Assembly: GCA_039545355.1 (NCBI GenBank)
Contig: BCJJ01000019.1
Location: 556,076 to 620,075, forward strand
DNA: 64,000 nucleotides
Reading direction: 5' to 3'
From: Trichosporon coremiiforme
Lineage: Eukaryota > Basidiomycota > Tremellomycetes > Trichosporonales > Trichosporonaceae
The position numbers and the translations under genes were made by a program. This document shows, in pieces, positions 43,400 to 54,600 of the stretch. The notes beneath the pieces were generated by a model. That model worked only from the letters and a program-made list of their open reading frames with translations. It was not told the origin of the DNA and made no database searches. How positions within the stretch are numbered: position 1 is the stretch's first letter; every line of letters starts with the position of its first letter.

Positions 43400-46033
43400 A
43401 TGCCCACGACAGAGTGGGCGCTCGCGACGTCCAAGGCCCCCGAGGGCTCAGACCGCCCCGCCGAGCTCGTCGGCCTGGTCGTCAAGGCCGACTTCCAGCC
43501 CGTCCTCGAGTCCGACGACGTCAAGGCTGCCCTGAAGCGCGTGCCCAAGCTTCTCAACGGTCTGCAGGACACGATGGACGTGGACTCGGCCGGCGAGGAC
43601 GACTATGCGACTCTCCTGGTTGCTGCTGTTGCGCTCCAGCATGCGTTCGTCCAGGCCAACTGGACCGGCCCCGACCTCAAGTTCACCCCCGCTGACGTCG
43701 TTGCCTGGATCACCGGCACGGACTCGTCCGACAAGGATGCCGCCAACACCAAGCTCAACTCGGCTGCCCTCCCCTACCTCACTCTTCTCGGCGAGCCCGC
43801 CTACCACCTCGCCGCGCACCCCGCCCTCTTCCTTCTGTCCGTCCGCATTCTCAGATATCTCGCCGACAAGAAAGCTGCCCTCGTCACCCTGCCGTGGTGG
43901 AGGCTGCGATCGCACCTCGTCCACCTGGCGCTTCTCGACGAGGCGGTCCCGCTGGACGACGAGATTGTCGGAGATGTTGGCGCTCTCATCCCTTCGGCGC
44001 CGGACGCCGACACGGCGGCCATGCTCTCCCTCGAGCTCGGTCTCCTCCACTACAAGCTCGGCCAGGACAAGCCCGCCAACAACGCCTTCCTCACCGCCGC
44101 TCGCGCTAGTGGCCTCGAGTTCGAGCTGACCGGTGCCATGGGCAAGCGGACGAAGTTCCAGACGCAGGACCACTCGCAGCTCCTCCTGCTCGCCGAGTCG
44201 CGGAAACGTGACGGCGAGGACGGCAAGGTCGTTCCCTCCAAGGGTGCTCCCGAGGCGCTCAAGCTCAACGACGACACGCTGCTGGAGCAGACGGAGTACA
44301 CGAGCACGACGGGTGGTTCTGGAGCGCTATCGCACCTGGACCCCGGAAACCAGCCGGCGCTGCACCCGCTCGACCAGGCGCTGCTGCTCTCGCTGTGTCT
44401 GAACCAGGCGAACAACTCGCCGTCGCACGGTCTCACGATCCAGCAGATGATGCCCTTCGTCCAGCGTGTCGTCACACATCCGACGAACTGGAGTGTCCAC
44501 ACGACTGCGCTCATCCTTCGTGCGCGCCTGGAGTCACACCGCTCGCGAACAGTCGAGCGCTCTGCTCTCCAGCTCGCCGCGCTCATTGACCAGATGCCGA
44601 CTTCGGACTCAGAGCCTACCGAGCGGTTGCAGTACTTCCACCAGCTGCCGCTTCCGTCCAAGTGGGAGATGGAGAAGGAGCTCGCGAAGCGGTATCTGTC
44701 TCTCGGCGTCATCCGCAGTGCGCTTGACATCTTCACCCGCCTCGAGATGTGGGAGGACGCCGTCGCGTGTCTGCAGCACATGGAGCGCGAGGCCGAAGCC
44801 GAGCGCATCGTGCGCGACCTGCTCGAGGGGCGGAAGCTGGAGTCTGACGTTGTGCAGGCAATGGGCCGCGCGAGTCTCTCTGACGCGCGCCGCGAGAAGC
44901 TCGGCTGGGCGCGCGAAGCCAAGCTGTGGTGCCTCCTCGGCGACCTGGCGCTGAACTCGGACGACGCGCCCAAGAACCCGACCAAGGCGCGCGAGACCGC
45001 GATCGAGTACTACAACAAGGCGTGGGAGGTGTCGCGACACTCGTCGTCTCGCGCCCAGCGCTCGCTCGGCACGCTCTACACGAGCGCGCAGGACTTTGAG
45101 GCAGCCGTCCCTGCGTTCCGGCACGCGCTCGCCATCAACCCGCTCTACGCTCATGCGTGGTTCACGCTCGGCGTGTGCCTCATGCGCCTTGGTCGCTGGG
45201 CCGAGGCGCGCGACGCGTTCAAGCGCCAGGTCGGTGTCGCCGAGGACGATTCGGAGGGGTGGAACAACCTTGCCGCGGTCTACCTGCGGATGAACGAGGA
45301 GGGTGTGCCAGAGGGCGAGAAGCCGCCCCCCGTAAGTTTCGAGAACAAGCAGCTCGCGTACCACGCGTTGCGTTCCGGCTTGCGCTCGTCCTACAACAAC
45401 TGGCGCATGTGGGCCAACTACATGGTCGTCGCGATTGATGTCGGCGAGCTGAACGAGGCGGCGCGCGCGCAAGCCCGCGTCGTCGAGGAGATGTTCGACA
45501 AGGACCCCGTCGTCGCCGTCGACCCCGATGTGCTTGACAAGCTCGTCGACAGCGTGACGCGCGACGAGTGGAACGGCGGCGAGCCCGCGCAGCCGCCCAC
45601 GACCTCGAACGAGGGCTGGGGGCTGTACCCCGTCGTGGACCGGTTGTTCGAGAAGACGATTCTGCCGCGTATTTCGGACAATCCGCGAGTTTGGCGTGCG
45701 CACGCCCGTCTCCTGCGATGGAAGGAGGACTGGGCCGGCGCCATCGACGACTACATCCGCGCGTACCGTGCCGAGGTGGCGGATGACGAGCGCGTCGAGC
45801 GTGACGTCGGCCGATGGCGCGAGGCCGTCAACTCGATCGAGGACCTCGTCGCGACGCTGCAGCAGCTTGGTCCCCGCGTACCCAAGGTCGAGGGCAAGAA
45901 GGGCGGCGACTGGCGCTTCCAGGCCCGCGGTATCGTGCGTACCTTCATGGGCCGTACGAGGAATGCGTTTGAGAACGAGCCAGAGTGGGACCGCCTCAAG
46001 GACCTCCTTGACGAGCTCAAGCGCGCCGACTAG
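43400..46033 (+). CDS. EMW1: TPR protein TTC27/EMW1
   Basis: Large tetratricopeptide-repeat protein; yeast Emw1 is essential and linked to cell-wall integrity and mRNA/protein maturation. Single exon of 877 residues, the only long intronless gene here. Frame is open 79 codons upstream too, but the start at 43400 (MPTTEWALATSKAP) follows an A-rich leader. N-terminal half is helical (PWWRLRSHLVHLALLDEAVP). TPRs in the C-terminal half: SLGTLYTSAQDFEAAVPAFR, ALAINPLYAHAWFTLGVCLM, RLGRWAEARDAFKRQ, DSEGWNNLAAVYLRM; then WRMWANYMVVAIDVGE and RVWRAHARLLRWKEDWAGAI. Confidence 0.93.
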   Translation: MPTTEWALATSKAPEGSDRPAELVGLVVKADFQPVLESDDVKAALKRVPKLLNGLQDTMDVDSAGEDDYATLLVAAVALQHAFVQANWTGPDLKFTPADVVAWITGTDSSDKDAANTKLNSAALPYLTLLGEPAYHLAAHPALFLLSVRILRYLADKKAALVTLPWWRLRSHLVHLALLDEAVPLDDEIVGDVGALIPSAPDADTAAMLSLELGLLHYKLGQDKPANNAFLTAARASGLEFELTGAMGKRTKFQTQDHSQLLLLAESRKRDGEDGKVVPSKGAPEALKLNDDTLLEQTEYTSTTGGSGALSHLDPGNQPALHPLDQALLLSLCLNQANNSPSHGLTIQQMMPFVQRVVTHPTNWSVHTTALILRARLESHRSRTVERSALQLAALIDQMPTSDSEPTERLQYFHQLPLPSKWEMEKELAKRYLSLGVIRSALDIFTRLEMWEDAVACLQHMEREAEAERIVRDLLEGRKLESDVVQAMGRASLSDARREKLGWAREAKLWCLLGDLALNSDDAPKNPTKARETAIEYYNKAWEVSRHSSSRAQRSLGTLYTSAQDFEAAVPAFRHALAINPLYAHAWFTLGVCLMRLGRWAEARDAFKRQVGVAEDDSEGWNNLAAVYLRMNEEGVPEGEKPPPVSFENKQLAYHALRSGLRSSYNNWRMWANYMVVAIDVGELNEAARAQARVVEEMFDKDPVVAVDPDVLDKLVDSVTRDEWNGGEPAQPPTTSNEGWGLYPVVDRLFEKTILPRISDNPRVWRAHARLLRWKEDWAGAIDDYIRAYRAEVADDERVERDVGRWREAVNSIEDLVATLQQLGPRVPKVEGKKGGDWRFQARGIVRTFMGRTRNAFENEPEWDRLKDLLDELKRAD

Positions 46034-46249
46034 GCTGACTAAAGACAATCAGCATCTGTAACTATAGAGTCTAATCATGCATCCTGGTATCTCGTACAAC
46101 ACCGTCTACAGTCGAATGAAATGGAAACGGAGAAGCGCTGGTGGCGCTAGCGGTGTGAATGTGGAAGGTGAAGATGGAATCGAGGTGAATGTCGAGTGCG
46201 CTAAATGTCTACACAAATGTCCGCAAGCGATCGAACGTCGAACGACAGT

Positions 46250-46625
46250 TTAACGGCGACGCTTGGTGCGACCAGCCTTGGTGCGCGAGACGGGGCGGCC
46301 GAGGTGGTTCTGGCCCTTATGCTTCGGGCGGGCGTCCATACCCTTGCTGACGCGCCACTGCTCTCTTCGGCTCTCGCGGGGCCCAGAGGTGGAGACCTTG
46401 CGCTCTGCTTGTCAGCTAACGCAATCCGTGCGGCAACTCACCCTCCTTCATCTCGGCGTCGCCCTCCTCCTCGCCGCCCTCGGCGTCCATGTCGTTCTCG
46501 TCCTTCTTGAGGAGCTTGGCGGAGACACGGGCAGTGCGGGCAGCCTCGGCGACGGCGTAGTGGGACTCGGTGGCCTTGCGCTTGCGGGCGGCGAGCTTGG
46601 CCTTGGAACGGAGCGACTTAGCCAT
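46250..46625 (-). CDS. DUF2423-family small basic protein
   Basis: Exons 46625-46442 and 46404-46250 give 112 residues. Starts MAKSLRSKAKLAARKRKATE, the hallmark of the DUF2423/UPF0642 family (yeast YBL028C), thought to be nucleolar. An acidic patch (DAEGGEEEGDAE) is followed by a very basic C-terminus ending KAGRTKRRR. Intron 37 nt. Divergent from PSMA6. Confidence 0.88.
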
Positions 46626-46943
46626 TGTGGTCGTGTCGGTGCTTGTGGAAGAAGGGAGAGTAGTCTCGTTGTGTGCTGCCCCAGGCCTTGCATCATAACA
46701 GCCCGGCCGACTGCAGACCTGCTCTGAACTGAAATCTCTGCCGCGATTAAAACAAAAATTAAACCGTAAAAATAATCCACGCGACTACCACGTGATGACC
46801 CAGATGGCTCACAACGCGTGTCTCCTTAAGACGTCAGCGCTTCATCAGCTTCAAGTCGTCTGGATCCTCGACACATCCTTACGCTCACATCCTATCGCGC
46901 TCGCTGAGTATCGACAGGCTAGTCTGCGCTCAGCTCGCGCATT
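46626..46943. promoter_or_regulatory. Divergent promoter, DUF2423 / PSMA6, with CACGTG at 46789-46794
   Basis: 318 bp. Contains ACCACGTGAT, the same 10-mer as at 21125 in another divergent promoter. An A/T-rich stretch (46740-46775) sits next to it. No yeast-type Rpn4 element (GGTGGCAAA) seen. Confidence 0.45.
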
Positions 46944-47949
46944 ATGTCCCGCTCATCTTACGACCGGTAAGCTGATCACTGACAGGCTTAGCTTACGCCC
47001 CAGTTATCTCACCGTCTTCTCGCCCGAGGGACGGTTGTACCAAGTCGGTGAGTTACCTCATTTGTCGTGCGTATAACTGACAGACAGAGTACGCCTTCAA
47101 GGCTATCACCGGCGAGGGCATCACTGCCGTTGCCATTCGTGGCAAGGACACCGCTGTCATCGTTACCCAGCGCAAGGTCCCGGTACGTCAGCTGCCACGA
47201 TCCGCGCGCGACACAAGCTGATGATGACAGGACAAGCTTCTCGACCCCTCGACGATCACCCACCTCTTCCAGATCACTCCCAGCATAGGATGCGTTGTTA
47301 TCGGACGTATTGGTGAGCTTACAACCCGCGATATAAGCTGACAGCAGCCGACGCCCGCGCGCAGGTCCAGAGGACACGGTCAGAAGCCGCCGAGTTCCGC
47401 TACAAATTCGGCTACGAGATCACGCCCGATGCCCGTGAGCTTAGCGGCGAGAACCTAAAGCTGACATCCAGTCGCTAAGCGCATGGCGAACATCAACCAG
47501 GTTTACACGCAGCGCGCCGGCATGCGCCCGCTCGGCATTGCGATGACTCTGATCGGCATCGACGAGGAGCGCGGACCGCAGTGTTTCCAGATCGACCCCG
47601 CCGGCTTCTTCGTCGGCTACAAGGCCGTCTCGTCGGGCCAGAAGCAGACCGAGGCGACCAACTACGTGAGCTCTTCAGAATTCCTGCTTAGCTAATCCCG
47701 CAGCTCGAGAAAAAGTGGAAGTCGGTCGAGAACAACAAGATCACCCTCGACCGTACCGGCGTGATTGAGCTTGCGATTGAGACGCTGACAAACGTCTGCG
47801 CGACCGACTTCAAGGGGTCCGAGATCGAGATCGCCATCTGCTCCACGTCCCCCGAGGAGAAGGCCGTCGACGGCAAGAGGGGCAACTTCCGCCAGATGCC
47901 CGAGGACGAGCGCGACGAGTGGCTCACGCGTGTCGGAGAGAAGGACTAG
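46944..47949 (+). CDS. SCL1: 20S proteasome subunit alpha (PSMA6/Scl1)
   Basis: Alpha-ring subunit of the 20S proteasome. Seven exons (46944-46966, 47004-47047, 47088-47182, 47231-47312, 47348-47434, 47472-47665, 47704-47949) sum to 771 nt, 256 residues, the family norm. Joined start [20 protein letters not shown] then QVEYAFKAI is the alpha-subunit signature; [49 protein letters not shown] and [12 protein letters not shown] match PSMA6. All introns are short, ending in CTGACAGCAG-type acceptors. Confidence 0.96.
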
Positions 47950-48595
47950 AATAGGTACAGCAGCATTGATGTATGTGAATGATAAGCCGCAGCGAAGTTT
48001 TACAGGCGCTTCGAAAGACTGCAGGGTAGTACGACAGTACAGATCACTGTGCGTCCCTCCCTCATGCACAGGCAAGAGACTGCGGCTGCTACCATAAGTT
48101 ATCAACGATCTGCGGCCAAAGCGCATCCTTTCTCCGACTCGCACTCTCTCTACTCAATACTCTGCAGATTCCCATTTGTCTCTGCCCCACATTCCCTAAT
48201 ACTTACAATCGGCCCCAACGGCCAAGTGATCCGCTGTTTGACATTGACGCCCGCGTTTCCTTCCTTCATTGTCCACGTTCCCCATCTCTATCTCCCATTT
48301 GAGTCTTCTCCCGTTCACGATACCTCTTTCGACGATTCACTGTCAGCAAGCCTTCCCAACACTGCAGCTCCTCTGAGCTTGAGTTTCTCGTACTTTCCTC
48401 GCTCATTATGCCTTGCTCTTTCAAGGTAAGGGCGTTGATTGAGAACGGTATTTGCCTTCCTCTGCCATCGAAGCGCTATCTGTCTTCCTCACCCTGTCAT
48501 CGCTTCTCACCTTCCTCCTTCACCAGATACGCTCAGTGAATCTTAAGAAATCCAGTTTATACATTAACGGTACGTATCCTACAATATCTTCCACT
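47950..48595. other. Convergent intergenic region
   Basis: 646 bp between the stops of PSMA6 and the aldolase. Pyrimidine-rich on the plus strand (48120-48420); no gene or tRNA recognised. Confidence 0.5.
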
Positions 48596-49660
48596 CTAGA
48601 GGGAGCTCTCAAACTCCCAGTCCTCCTTCAGCTCCGTCTCGACCATCGCCTTAACCTCGGGCGTGAGCTTGCCGAGGGGGAGGCGGCTGCATCCACCAAG
48701 TCCAGGCTGGACGAAGTGGTCCAGTGCGTGCTTCGTCCCCTGAATGCCCGCCTTGACGATGATGAAGTCGCTGCGCGCAACGCGGTCCTGGAGCCTGACG
48801 GCCTCCTCGAGCGCCTTGGCGTCGCCCTTCAATCCCTTGAGGGCCTGGGTGTAGAGCCGGTTGATCGTCTTCGGGAACACGTTGCCCGTGCCCGTGATGC
48901 AGCCGTGGTGCTTGGCGAGCAAGGCGGGGAGGAGCGACTCGCTGAACCCAGGCAGCACCTGGAACGCGCCCGTCTCCGTGAAGGAGGAGAGCTGGGAGCC
49001 GCGCTTGGAAAGGAATTCGGGCGTCTGCGTGAATGCCGCAAGTCGCTGGCCCTTGCCGATCATGGCACAGGTGAGCTTGGCGCCGAAGCAGTTGGGGTGC
49101 TCGGCCAGAGCGCACAGCTCGTCAGAGTTGAGGTCGATGCCGGCCGCGGCGCCACTGGGCGTCAGCTTACAGCCTTCTCAGACACCCCCAAGAAACGAGG
49201 GAACTCACGGGAAGTTGTAGATCATGACAGGAATGGGCGAGCCGTCCATGACCTTGTTGAAGAAGTTGAGGATGACCTGTCGGTCGCGACCCATAGCAAA
49301 GGCAAAGTATCCAGGGCAGATGACAATGGCGTGGGTCGCGCCGGCATCGGCTGCGTCCTTGCAGAGCTCGATCGTGGTCGACGCCGAACCACCCCCGGTG
49401 CCGACGAGGAGGGGCGTGCCCTCGAAACCGTTCGAGTCGAGCGCCCGTCGTCCAGTCTCAACGACGGACTTCCGCTCCTCGGCCGACAGGTGCGATGCCT
49501 CGCCATTCGTGCCGAGGAGAACGATCCCGACGCCGGCCTGTGCGAGTCGCACGACCTGTGCGGCGAGCGCGGCGTGGTCGATGCTCTCGTCCGCCGCGAA
49601 GGGGGTCGTGAGGGGGACGGAGACGCCGTTCGGCCAGACCTTGGAGGAGGACGCGGTCAT
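48596..49660 (-). CDS. DapA-superfamily (class I) aldolase
   Basis: Schiff-base aldolase of the dihydrodipicolinate synthase/N-acetylneuraminate lyase superfamily; in fungi such proteins include 2-keto-3-deoxy sugar-acid aldolases and 4-hydroxy-2-oxoglutarate aldolase. Exons 49660-49209 and 49154-48596 give 336 residues. Motifs: VPLTTPFAADESIDHAAL, LLGTNGEASHLSAEERKSVV (GTNGE loop), PVMIYNFPGAAAGIDL (Tyr of the active site) and CFGAKLTCAM, where Lys is the expected Schiff-base residue. The substrate cannot be told; fungi make lysine by another route, so a DapA biosynthetic role is unlikely. Confidence 0.88.
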
Positions 49661-51320
49661 CGTGGTTGCTAGTTGGAGGGCTGTGGTGAGGAGGACGGGG
49701 TGGTAATGAAGATGTTAAGAATGAGGGACGAGTTCTTTTAACGATGGGGAAGGCGGTCTTCGCAGCTCTCCTCTGCGCCGGCTCCAGCCCGGCCCAGCGG
49801 GAAGAACGGCCCGGCACAAGACGGCTCCAAGCATGCACACTGGCAGGGTATAAGGCGGCCAAGCCCTGGTGGGCCCGCCGGCTCATGCGGCTCACTTGCC
49901 CACACTCAGAACCCTGCCGCGAGTTGCCGCCTTTCACCGCGCGGTCCCTGACCAACACGTGCGGCCGGCCCGACGGGCCCGGCCGGTGGGCGAGATGGCA
50001 AGCGCTGCCGGCGTCGCGCGAGTCACCTGCTGGCCAAGCACAATGCAGCCTGTTGTCACTTGCATACAACGCTGGGGGACTGACAATGGTGTGGCTACAA
50101 TCTAACGACAGTGATGAAGAGGAGGGATGGTGGACTGATGCCTGGTATTGACGACAGGCTCACTCACCTGCCCTCCACACGCAATCTTGCGTTGCCAGCT
50201 GCGTCTGTGAACTGAGGCTGAGGATGAAAAACTCACTCGTCCGACATTCTGGCGGCGACTCTTGCCTGTAATGGATCATGGTGAGAAAACGGAGAGAGGA
50301 CCTGGACCCGTCAGCAACGCTCAACGTCCGTCTCAATATGGCCGTTGCAGCGGAGGAGAGTTGAGAAGGGGCATGTGCCGCAAGTCCCAGACTGTCTGCG
50401 CGTCGCCCCACGCGCTTGTACGTAGACCATTGTGGGAGATGCCGCGTCGGGGTGTCCGTTGTACCCCTCATCTTCATGCAGCAAAAGCCAGAAGGTCATC
50501 TGCAACAGGTCACCGCCGTGCCTCAAGCGTAACATTCTCGTACTCGCGAATTTTTTTGATTAACCTCTCAAGCTTCAGACGCGAGTACGATGGTCTCAGC
50601 TTCATTCCAACCGCCATTCACGATACTAAGTTCATGCGGTCGCCCACTGAGGGTGTGTAGAGCTCCGGTTCGCATCACCTGCGTTTTAGTTGCGACTTAC
50701 TCACACTCAGACCAGTGGGAGCTTGCCTTCAGTGGGGAGCGTAATCGTTCGATTCATCTGACAGTTACGCACACCCGCACGCCTGCGCAGTTTGAGATCC
50801 GTCGGGCCCCGCTACTGTGTGCCACCCGAGCCCTCTTCATGCCATTCTTTCCCTCCCAGCCTTTCGCCTAAACCCCGCAGGACATACCGCCCCACGAATC
50901 GACGCCGCCAGACCGCTCTCAACACCGTCCCACACTCCCACACACTCGCCTGCTTGCCAGCTTCGCATATTTCCCCACATCACGAGATCCGTTCGTCCGT
51001 CTAGCAGGCAAGAGTGCGAGCTCTCATGAGATCCTTCCTCTCCTCACCCGCCTTCAGCATCGGAAACCCCAGGTGCCCAGCGCAACACAGCAGTGCCGGA
51101 GATCTCGTCGCCCCCCCCCTCCTTTGTCTCGCCAAGCCCGTTGAGCTCCCATTAGGCGGGCCCCAAATCCCAGTCATACTCCGGCTACTCAGTGAATCTG
51201 ACGGGGCCGTGCAGGTGTGCAACCTGCTGTGCTTTTCCCGACTCCTTTGTCCTCGCCACCAGGTGCTCATTCAAACGCCGCTGGGGTAGTGGACGTGTCG
51301 TGTCAGACTGGGCTGGAGGG
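49661..51320. other. Intergenic, no supported gene
   Basis: About 1.7 kb upstream of the aldolase. The longest frame (49744-50151, 135 codons) resembles nothing and has no family motif. GC-rich palindromic patches (GGGCCGGCCGG-like near 49975) but no clear element. Confidence 0.45.
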
Positions 51321-51324
51321 AGTG

Positions 51325-51333
51325 TATATATAA
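51325..51333 (+). promoter_or_regulatory. TATA box (TATATATAA)
   Basis: A canonical TATA element followed 25-30 bp later by a CT-rich leader (CTTTACTCTCTCTTCCTCC). It faces the ankyrin-like fragment that begins near 51525, so it may be the old or live promoter of that gene. Confidence 0.5.
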
Positions 51334-52350
51334 ACCAGCTCCATGCGACTTTACTCTCTCTTCCTCCTATCAACCCTTTCTCACTGCTCTCGAAACCCTC
51401 AACATCACGACGACGGCTGCGAGGTCCTTCCCCGTTGCCATCAATCCAGCCTCATCGATCCTCTCAATTTTCCCACTCGCACACGTACTCGATCCAGCCA
51501 CCCTATTCAGATAATACAGCAAGGGTGGACGTCTTCGCTCGCGTTCGCTCTTCAGCACGGCAACACGGCCCCTTCCTCTCCGTCGGGACCGAGGACGTCA
51601 TTACCCTCGTCTCGCTGCTCACTTCCGGGCTGGCCTCGCCCGACGTCCTGTCCACGGGCGGCATCACGCCACTCGTGTACGCCGCCGCGCGCGGTCGTTT
51701 CGACTCGCCCGTGGCCTTCATTAGCCTCGCGATCGCGTTCGCCCCGGCCCACATCATCGCCTCTGCTCGATCCTCAGCCACAGGCGGCCTGTGGCCGAGC
51801 ATTATTTATCCTACTGCGTCTGCGGTCTGCATGTGGGCTTGGTTGGCTCCCCGGGGATGTCGGAGGGCGGAACTGCAGTGAGTAGCACGTGTTGCTGTGT
51901 GTGGCGGAGGGAGTGCGAAATCCCACAAAATTAATTCCCCGCTCGGCGCACACTTCCTCTTCATTTGCCGCCTTACACAGCTCCAGATCGATCTGAAGGC
52001 TGACAATACAGTGTCCCGGACAAGGCGTCCACCACTTGATCCCCATAAATGTAGAACAGGAGGGCGGAGAAGGAATAGCCCTCCCATATGTGATGTGGAC
52101 CCAATAAATCGACCTTAACGTCGGGGAGGGGGGCCACCGTAAGTCTGCAGCTGGATGGCGCGCTCGTATAGCTGACTTCGAGTGACCCTTCCCCTGGTTT
52201 AGCGCCCACGAGGAGGCTCGGGAGGCTGGCCCCCCCCTACCCGGCGCCCCGCTCAATTGTTTCTGGGGTGAGTTTGGAGCTAAGTCAATCGTGCAGCATG
52301 ACTGACCTCCAGCAGCTCTCTCGTCGCCCCTCAGCCTGTGTTTCTACCTG

Positions 52351-52780
52351 GTGATGGACCATTTTGGCAGGCCAGTGAGCCGTCGACAAGAGTTGGGTTA
52401 GAGTTTGCGCGGGGAGCCACACTCGTAAGACCCCAGCTGGCGATCACGAAGTTCATAGCTGACCCTCAGCGCCGCCTTACCGCGCTCAATAGTCTCGTGA
52501 TGAACCGTTTTGGCAGTATCCCTCGCTGGGGCGGACGACACGACCCTCGCCGCTGATGGGCGGCCCGCGCTCCGCCTCGCGGCCGCCAACGAGCATCGCG
52601 AGATGGCCAAGCTTCTTCCACAGCGTACGGACGGCGCCTCCCAGCGCATTGCGCATCGGCTCGCCCCGCAGCGGTGCACCCAGCCTTTACAAGGGCTCAT
52701 GATGAACCGTGTTGGCGCCAACCTCCCGTCAGGCGGTCACCTGAGCGGGCCCTTGTGAGTCGAGCTGCCAAAACGGTTCA
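52351..52780. repeat. Recurring GTGATGRACCRTTTTGGCAG motif, three direct and one inverted copy
   Basis: Direct copies at 52351-52370, 52497-52516 and (degenerate) 52699-52718. The last 16 nt of copy two, TGAACCGTTTTGGCAG, recur exactly inverted at 52765-52780. Confidence 0.75.
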
Positions 52781-53525
52781 AGAAAGCTCACTTTCAGCAA
52801 CTGTCAGATGGATGGTGAGCTGCAATTTGGTCAGGGGGCCACGCTGTCCCGGGTGGCTCGTGAGTCCGCTGATAATCGGTCCAGAATCCAGCTGACGCGG
52901 CAGAAGCACCTCCCGCTCTTACGCAGCGGCGTCGTGCCCTTCCACCACGAAGATCCCCGCGCTCGCGCGCATGAGTACTCCCCAGCTGCAAAATCCCGCC
53001 CCGTGTAGCTGACAATTCAGCGGCTCGCCGCCCTCGCGCTGTCGACTCTCATTCAGGCGAGCCGGAACGGCATGGGCCAGGTTAAACCGAATTCACTGGA
53101 AGAGCAGCGCCATGAGGTCGTATGGTATGTCTTTCCCAGCTGTTTAACCTATCCGTACCAGCTGACACCACAGGTCCACTTACCTCTTCTGGACCGATCA
53201 TCTCACAGCCCCGTTGTGGCGGCCACCCCCTCCACGGGACCCGCTTTCGAGGAGGAGGCTCTGCTGAAGGAGGACTATTGCCGGCGGTGTTGCCGGTGGT
53301 GCTGGGTGGCTGGGCTGACACGTCTGCGGGGGCCGGGAGGGGGCGCCGCTGGACCGAGCCCTCCCCTTGAGGAGGCTCGGGGCAGCGGCGCGTCCTCGAT
53401 CTGCACCGCCAATTTGGCCGCCCCTCTCTACCGCACAGCACAGCCCTCAACAGGCCCAGCTAGCCCGCTGCCCACAATAGCCCTCCCTCCATGCGGCGCC
53501 CGTACGTGGGGTGGCGGGCTGGGCC

Positions 53526-53544
53526 GGGGGGGGGGGGGGGGGGG
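53526..53544 (+). repeat. Poly-G run of 19
   Basis: Nineteen consecutive G within a G-rich patch (from about 53508). The longest homopolymer in the window; a likely site of length error in assembly and of frame change. Confidence 0.9.
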
Positions 53545-53552
53545 AAGCAAAG

Positions 53553-53617
53553 GGAAGACGTGCCGCTGGTCCCCACTACTTTTTAGCCCAAGGGGCCCGG
53601 GGAGTGGCACGTCTTCC
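53553..53617. repeat. Inverted repeat (12-bp perfect arms)
   Basis: GGAAGACGTGCC at 53553-53564 and GGCACGTCTTCC at 53606-53617, with a 41-nt loop and extra imperfect pairing inside (GGTCCCC / GGGGAGT). It starts 9 bp after the poly-G run. Confidence 0.75.
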
Positions 53618-54600
53618 GCCAACACCATTCTGACGACACAGCCCACAGCCTACCCCACGCCTCTGTTCCCGCCCCCGCCAGGAGCCGGCTCGGACCCTTT
53701 GTCCGAGTACTCGACGGCGACGTGCATGGTGAGTGTTCTCCAACACGCAGCTGTGTCTCGCGACGCTGATCCCGCAGTATGAGCGCGCCATCCCCGCCGA
53801 CACCTTAATCGGTCACGTTGTCGGCGCACACGGCCTGAAGCTGGCGTTCTCCGTGTCGCCGAGCTCATCCACCCACCCGGGCGACGAGTCCGGGGCCATT
53901 CGCGTAGCGGCGGTCAGTCTTGAGCTCTTTTCTGGAGCTCTTCCAGACTCCCCCCTCTGCCCCAGTGTTGAGGAGCTCGTTCCTCGCGCATTCAAACTCG
54001 TCGTCAACATTGGGGGCAAGGAGCACCACCCCATGCTCCCCGACGGCACCCTGTGTACCCCTCCCGCTGGAGCTCGTCCGCCTCCTCCGAGGCTGAGCGC
54101 GCTGTGCGCACTCAGAGCACTGGCGACGGCAACAGCACGTGCAGCAGTACGAAGGGTAATGCCTGAGTGTGCCCGCCATCTACACTCGCGCTTACCTCAA
54201 GCGCTTTACCAACTGTGCTTCCCACGATGCCCAAGGTACCGATCCCCGCGAACTTCATCATGCGCACTCACAGCTTCCCTCACTCGGTGCCGGACGGCAC
54301 CAACCTCTGGAACTATTGCCTACTATGGGTGGTGAAGTTGTTGGCTCCGGATGAAGCTTTCGCTTCGTCTACGCGGGCACCGCCACCCTTGACTTGGGAG
54401 GCTGCCTCTGCCACCCCAATGGCGTCCACTACTTTTGTTCCTGTCCTCACCGAACACTTATCATGCGTGGTCCTCGACGATGGCCGAGCGGTGATCGGGC
54501 TGCCCGACTACGCACGAGCTATCGTTCGCCAGGGGCAGAACCCAGTTCGCCCCGAGTTTGGCCACTGCAACAAATGTCGCAGTACGCGGTGACAACATCC

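Larger units (their letters stand above)
51525..54600 (+). pseudogene. Ankyrin-repeat-like gene remnant, fragments in several frames
   Basis: Coding-like pieces with G/C-ending codons appear in changing frames. First (51586-51760): EDVITLVSLLTSGLASPDVL then STGGITPLVYAAARGRFDSP, fitting the ankyrin GxTPLxxAAxxG pattern. Second (52510-52630): AGADDTTLAADGRPALRLAA then ANEHREMAKLL. A third piece near 53030 (RLAALALSTLIQASRNGMGQ) is weaker. Intron-like junctions occur (52276-52320, 52429-52469) in the style of real introns here. No start codon lies in frame before the first ankyrin piece and stops interrupt the others, so I could not build an intact gene. Either decayed, or a many-exon gene I failed to resolve. 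Confidence 0.45.

Noticed and set aside
44609..46048. 479-codon minus-strand open frame
   Set aside because: Antisense shadow of TTC27, which has clear TPR motifs on the plus strand.
52351..52516. 20-nt GT...AG segments as mini-introns
   Set aside because: Far shorter than any spliced intron seen here (minimum about 35 nt) and lacking a branch site.
53526..53544. Telomere-like repeat
   Set aside because: A pure homopolymer with no TTAGGG-type unit, far from a contig end.
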